Positions 59,584 through 64,000 of a stretch of DNA of 64,000 nucleotides are shown piece by piece. Source of the DNA: Gnetum montanum. Its lineage: Eukaryota > Streptophyta > Gnetopsida > Gnetales > Gnetaceae. Below the pieces are notes generated by a model, which was not told the DNA's origin, did no database searches, and saw only the letters and a list, made by a program, of their open reading frames with translations. The DNA lies in contig MNCI01029392.1 in the NCBI GenBank assembly GCA_015680685.1, positions 1 to 64,000 of the forward strand, read 5' to 3'. Every line of letters begins with the position of its first letter. Positions within the stretch are counted from its first letter, which is position 1. A program made the translations under genes and the position numbers.

Positions 59584-60430
59584 CTATCTCCTGACCTTTC
59601 GTGGGTTGACAGGGACGTAAGGTCAAGGCATTTTTCCAAGGCCCTCACACATGCCACTGTCCTCTGCTTGAAAGGGCAACTCCACCCAGACATTTTCTAC
59701 CTAGGGATGGCTTCGTTGGGTCGATCCCTCCACTGTATGGTTGGTGCATGCATGAACAGGCACTTCATCTTTAGAGGTTATAACTTCTAAACCTTGCTCT
59801 GCGTTTAGGTTACTAATTGCTTGCGTTACCACCTCGTCGCCATGGATTAACACCTCCCTTCCCTCATATGGTAAGTGGATTTCCTGGTGTATGGACAAGG
59901 AAACTATCCCAAGTTGTGCTAACCATGATCTTCCCAAGATTAGGTTAAACCTCGGCATTTCTTCGACTACAACGAATGTTGCATCTGTGGGAAGATCGTT
60001 CCCTGCTATGAAGTTTACGTGAACTGTGCCTTTTACTAGGACACGTGCCCCGTTGAAGGACCGTAGGCACAACGTTGTTGTTGGTTTGATCTGGTCGACC
60101 AACCCTAGTTTCTCTATGATAGGCAAAGAGATGACATTTGTGGCTGCCCCATCATCAACATGCACCCTTCAGATTTGGTATTGACCGACCCGAATTGTGA
60201 TGAAGAGAGGCACGGTAGTCACTTGGCCCTTTTTGGAATCTTCCTTAAGGGCTTTGTTGCTGAAAGTTAGTGGAGGTGCGGACTCCATGGGTGCAGAGGG
60301 GAGCATGACTGAGTGGATCGTTTTCTTATCTGCTGGCATGTTTTCATTGACTAGGATTGCCATTAACATGCGGACTAGAGCCTCGCGATGAGAGGCGGAT
60401 GCCATGACTAAGTTGTATAGGCTTAGCATG
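59584..60430 (-). pseudogene. pol: Aspartic protease region of element E
   Basis: Linker MLSLYNLVMASASHREAL at 60429 leads to HVDDGAATNVISLP near 60163 (D-D-G active site), then FNGARVLVKGTVHV and NLILGRSWLAQL near 59940. Stops interrupt just before the active site (near 60169) and after 59704. The tail continues past the stop as VELPFQ and ends NPRKVRR-stop at 59584, which matches C and D. The uninterrupted SFNGARVLVKG here shows what the solo LTR splits in A and B. Confidence 0.83.
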
Positions 60431-63383
60431 GTATTTTTTTGCTTTAGGGTTTGCCCAACCTAGGTTAGGGCATTCAAGAAGTCTTGCCCACTCGTCTGTT
60501 TGACACTCTCCTCCTCGATTCGTCCTAGAAGACAAATCTCCCAAGGGGAAATGGCCCCAAACCTAGGTTCAATTTTTTGGTGACAGGATGTAATAAGTTG
60601 TGTGCTTACGTTAGTCTTCGTCGAAGGTGACGAAGGTGCAAATTTAGAGGGCAAATGCATAGTTTTAGAAACACTTTTGACGTTGTTCCTTTTCGACATC
60701 TCACCCATCGCGTAGGTTTCTTGCGTTGTAGGGCGAGGAAGCTGTTTGTTGCTGCATGGGATGGAGGCTGTCGAAGATGCTAGTGTTCTAATGACAAATG
60801 GGGCTAGAGGTGTTAGCGGATGTGGTTGCACAGCCTCGCCAACAGGTGGTGTAGAGACAGATGTTTGTGGCGAGACTTTCAAGATGAAGGGCGACTGTAG
60901 GCTTGGACTGGCCATTGGTGGCATGGGCATACTACGCTGAGGCACATGAATCACATATGGTTGGAAGGATGGTGTGGGATCATTGTCAATACCGATGGCA
61001 TTGATTATGTAATAGGCATTGTTGGCGTTGAGTGGGTCGGTATAGACGTACATGGATTGGTTTTCAGGATGTACTGGGCTACCTTCATCTAGCACCAGAT
61101 GCCCTAGGTCAATCAGTCTTTGGATGTCATCTTGCAATGATAGACAATAATCTGTGGATGACCACATAATTGATGGTAATCATAAAACCTGTCCAACCTA
61201 AAACCTTTAGGGACTGGAGGTTCATTGGGTAGGGCTAAAGAGGGGTTTCTAAGGAGCTCGTAGTAGCGTCGATGTCTCATGTTTGCTTCTTTTGACATCT
61301 GCTTATGTTGAAGGTACCCCCTGCCAATAGTTGCTTCAGGAGTTCTGAAGGTTTAAGGGGCAGCAGAGTATATTTTGAATGATTTTTACGCTCAAAATTA
61401 GGTTTAGTGTATGTAGATGTCTCGGATGCGGGGATGGCGGGTTGTAATGCTTGGCCTGGCTTGGGCCCCAAGTCACCTGCAAGCACGGTCGATTTCTTGG
61501 TATTCTTGTTTCCACTGTTGCTGTGTTTGGGCTTAGCCTCAGCTGCCACAGTAGCCACCATGGTCGTTGGGGCCTTGCCTTTGTCTTTCTTTGCAAAACT
61601 GTTCCTATAAGTGACGTAAGCTGGGTCTTTACTTGCCTCGGCTACGTCTTGTATGCTTTTCGTTTGAGTGAAAGCTTGGCTAAGTGAGCGTGGAGCAAGG
61701 TAATATAGTTTTGACTTAATGAAGTCATTCACTATACCCTTAAAGAAAACTAACAAATGAGCCTCTGCGATAGGTTCATGAATTTTGTTAAGGGTTGCGC
61801 TCCATCGTTGAATGAATTTTTGAACTGGTTCTAGTGGGTCTTGCTTCACGCTCATCAGCTGATCTAGTGTGGTTTTTGGCTTCAAGTTATACTTGAAGCA
61901 TGTCACAAACTGGGTCAAGAGTTCTTCCAAAGTTGAAATGGATGAACACGGCAACGCGCGATACCAATCTAGGGCTTTCCCGACTAGGGACATGGCAAAA
62001 ACGCGAATGATCATATGCATCCATTGTTGCAGCAACAAAGACTCTAACCGAAAAGTGATGAGATGTGTATTGGGGTCTCCTTCTTCATTGTACTTCGTGA
62101 AGTGTGGGAGGGACATCCTGGGTGGTAGTATCAAGGCAGGGATTGCGGGGTTGATGGGGTCATCTTGGTAAAAGTCCATGACTCGTACCGTATCAGACCC
62201 AACAGCTTTGAGGCATTTTACTTCCTCGGTTAGGGTCTAAATAAGCTGAAACGCTTGGTCCAAACCCAAGGATGCTGTGGATAGCTGAGGGACTGCAGAA
62301 GAAACCCCCACAGGTGGCATGGTAACAATGGCGATATGACCCATCGGTTGTGCCATTGAGGTCACCCCTACCAAAGGTGTTGTTTGCATTGTCCACCATC
62401 TGGTGGGTGGTATCATTGGAGCAGTGCTAGTGGGATAAGCTGCTGAGTAGGCTGTTTGAGTCACCGGTGGGACCCCCCATGGGCCCGTGCCAAGTTGTGC
62501 CGTTTGGGGGGTCAAATAGACCTGAGGGCGAGTGTAATGAGACATCTGCAACGATTGTAGAATGGATGAAGAAGCAAACAGTGGCCACCACGTGGATGGG
62601 CCTGGGCCCACCACAGTGGGTTGGACAATTGCATATGTAGGAATTGGTATGGGAGTTAGGTGCGGTTGTAGAGTAGGTACAGTGTGGACATACGGTAGAG
62701 TAGCCGTGATAGGTATGTTGTGTGTTGCGGTAGTGTGCTGATAAACGGCTTGCGGTGGCACAGTTGTTGCAGGTGCAACCGGTTGATAGGGGTGATGAGG
62801 TGCTGGGAACGTGGCATGACTACCCACCGTAGTTACGGTTGCAAACTACTGCATCATAGGGGTGATGGAAAAGGGGGTGGCAACAAGTAGTGGGTTGGTC
62901 CAGAAGGACTGGGTAGGCGAGACAGGAGTGGGGTTGGGTAGGCCTCCCTCATCAGATTGGGAATCGAGTTCCTCCTGCCCATCTTGAAAGGTGTCATCCT
63001 AGTTTGATGTTGTGTCTTGTTTCCCTCTAAGCTTTGTCAATTAGATTAGTTGATCTAGCAGCCTTTGGTTCGCTTGTGTCAAAGGCAAGGAAATGCCCTG
63101 GTTAGGAATGAATTCCTCCCCGTTGCAGTAAGTGAAATCAAAGCTACGTTTTTCTTTCAGTTCGTGTAAATCTAAGGGCAGGTTAGCCTATACCTTTGCG
63201 TAAAGGAAATTGTAATGCTGGTGTTGCTGGGCCAAGCCCTCAGGTCCTCGATTTTGAATCCTGAGAGATCGGCATGCTTCTGGTGTTGGATTCAACCGTT
63301 GTTCGGGCACCAGTAGTGCCTCGAGCTGCGAAGGGCACCTCCATGTTGGAGATATCGACAGTGGTGGAGGCAAAAGTTATCAT
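60431..63383 (-). pseudogene. gag: gag polyprotein of element E, near-complete
   Basis: Starts at the ATG whose complement is 63381-63383 (MITFASTTVDISNMEVP), aligned with the C gag start. A Pro/Thr-rich N-terminal region reaches about 62240. The capsid-like part is open from 62179 to 61277: MDFYQDDPINPAIPAL, KALDWYRALPCSS near 61965, QKFIQRWS near 61825 and a Lys-rich linker near 61570. Single-base frameshifts near 61310 and 61160 break the knuckle region (FYDYHQLCGHP). The tail at 61167-60460 has PYVIHVPQ, PFILKVSP and PFVIRT repeats. Only a few changes separate this from an intact frame, which fits a young insertion. Confidence 0.85.
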
Positions 63384-64000
63384 TAAGCAAGTGATTATGC
63401 GAAAATGCTAGAAAGATTATGCGAGAATGCTAGAAAATGCAAAAGAATAGAAGGGTTCAACAAAACGAAGACAGGTGGCTTTTTGTCCTACAGGATCCCG
63501 GAGGGATCGTCGAGGCGACCAACCTACGCCACACAAGAAAAAAATAGACTCACAGAGTGTCACACATTCACCTATGCTAGCTAGGACGCAGGACTCATGC
63601 GGGACCACTATAGAGGAAGCAAGTTAAATCATCGTCCGAAGGCCTATTGTCTCATAGGGTTCTGAACGAACCATCAAGGCGACTGATCTACATCACACAA
63701 TGCACAAACAACCATAAAGGATGTCAAGTCTACACTAATGCAGGGTGTGAAACGCATACGAGACTACCATAAGACAAGAAAATTAACTAGCGATCAGGTA
63801 AATTTTGTGTCTCACAGGATCCTGGAGGGACCGTCAAGGCAACTGGTCTATACCACACGGAATCAGGTAAAGAACGTAGGCGAGAAAACTGCAAGATGGG
63901 CAAATTAACTAGCACTCAGGTAGGCTTTATGTCTCACAGGGTCCCGGAGGGACCGTCCAGGCACCTGATCTGCACCGCACGGGGCGGGGTGCAATACGCA
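63384..64000 (-). repeat. Leader of element E with tandem repeat of about 120-165 bp
   Basis: Four units are visible, with the block GGATCCxGGAGGGACCGTC at about 63493, 63657, 63818 and 63939, each followed by a GATCTACACCACAC-like block. It matches the two-unit leader repeat of element C (20071-20503). The array continues to the window edge. No gene is seen. Confidence 0.75.

Larger units (their letters stand above)
47945..64000 (-). mobile_element. Element E: Tat-like element, minus-oriented, 5' end beyond window
   Basis: From right to left: repeat-bearing leader, gag, protease, two GGCC units, the antisense gene on the plus strand, RT, two RNases H, integrase, TTAAACTAGC repeats, post-integrase region, 3' LTR. 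It has the longest open frames in the window, so it is probably the youngest large insertion. The 5' LTR and the second target duplication lie beyond 64000. The left border abuts the gag of D. Confidence 0.88.

Overview
This window reads as nuclear DNA of a land plant, from a repeat-packed, probably heterochromatic region. I find no ordinary host gene, rRNA or tRNA gene. Almost all of it is nested, decayed Ty3/gypsy LTR retrotransposons. Most belong to one family whose domain order (gag, protease, reverse transcriptase, Ty3-type RNase H, a second archaeal-type RNase H, integrase) is that of the plant Tat lineage. The species cannot be fixed from the sequence. Plant-style LTRs of about 1.5-1.7 kb carry TATAAATA boxes, and many stops look like C-to-T decay of methylated cytosines.

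Layout. 1-3373 is an old gypsy pol remnant. 3374-38037 is a composite element 'AB': LTR1, gag-protease unit A, a partial LTR2, gag-protease unit B, LTR3. Neither unit has reverse transcriptase. Both proteases are split at the same codon by a solo LTR flanked by TGGAT. Unit B is further split by element C (18411-36028; target-site duplication CTCTA), a complete but broken Tat-like element. 38038-39200 is unassigned flank. 39201-47944 is element D, minus-oriented and truncated, with its own solo LTR. Element E, minus-oriented and the best preserved, starts at 47945 inside D's gag and runs off the right edge.

The most interesting feature is shared by C, D and E. Between protease and reverse transcriptase lies a gene on the opposite strand to the retrotransposon genes. 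It has about nine exons with GT-AG introns at the same places in the copies that retain them. C and E also share a TATA/GA-rich promoter about 155 bp before a matching ATG. The product is unrecognised, with an acidic low-complexity part and a predicted coiled-coil part. Its antisense orientation explains how introns survive passage through an RNA intermediate. A 27-bp GGCC-rich tandem repeat sits between the convergent 3' ends of this gene and the protease.

Assembly caveats. Several single Ns sit between direct copies of the same 19-75 bp. A 171-base N run is followed by a near-perfect inverted repeat with 1.18-kb arms (56088-58496) that probably misrepresents part of element E.
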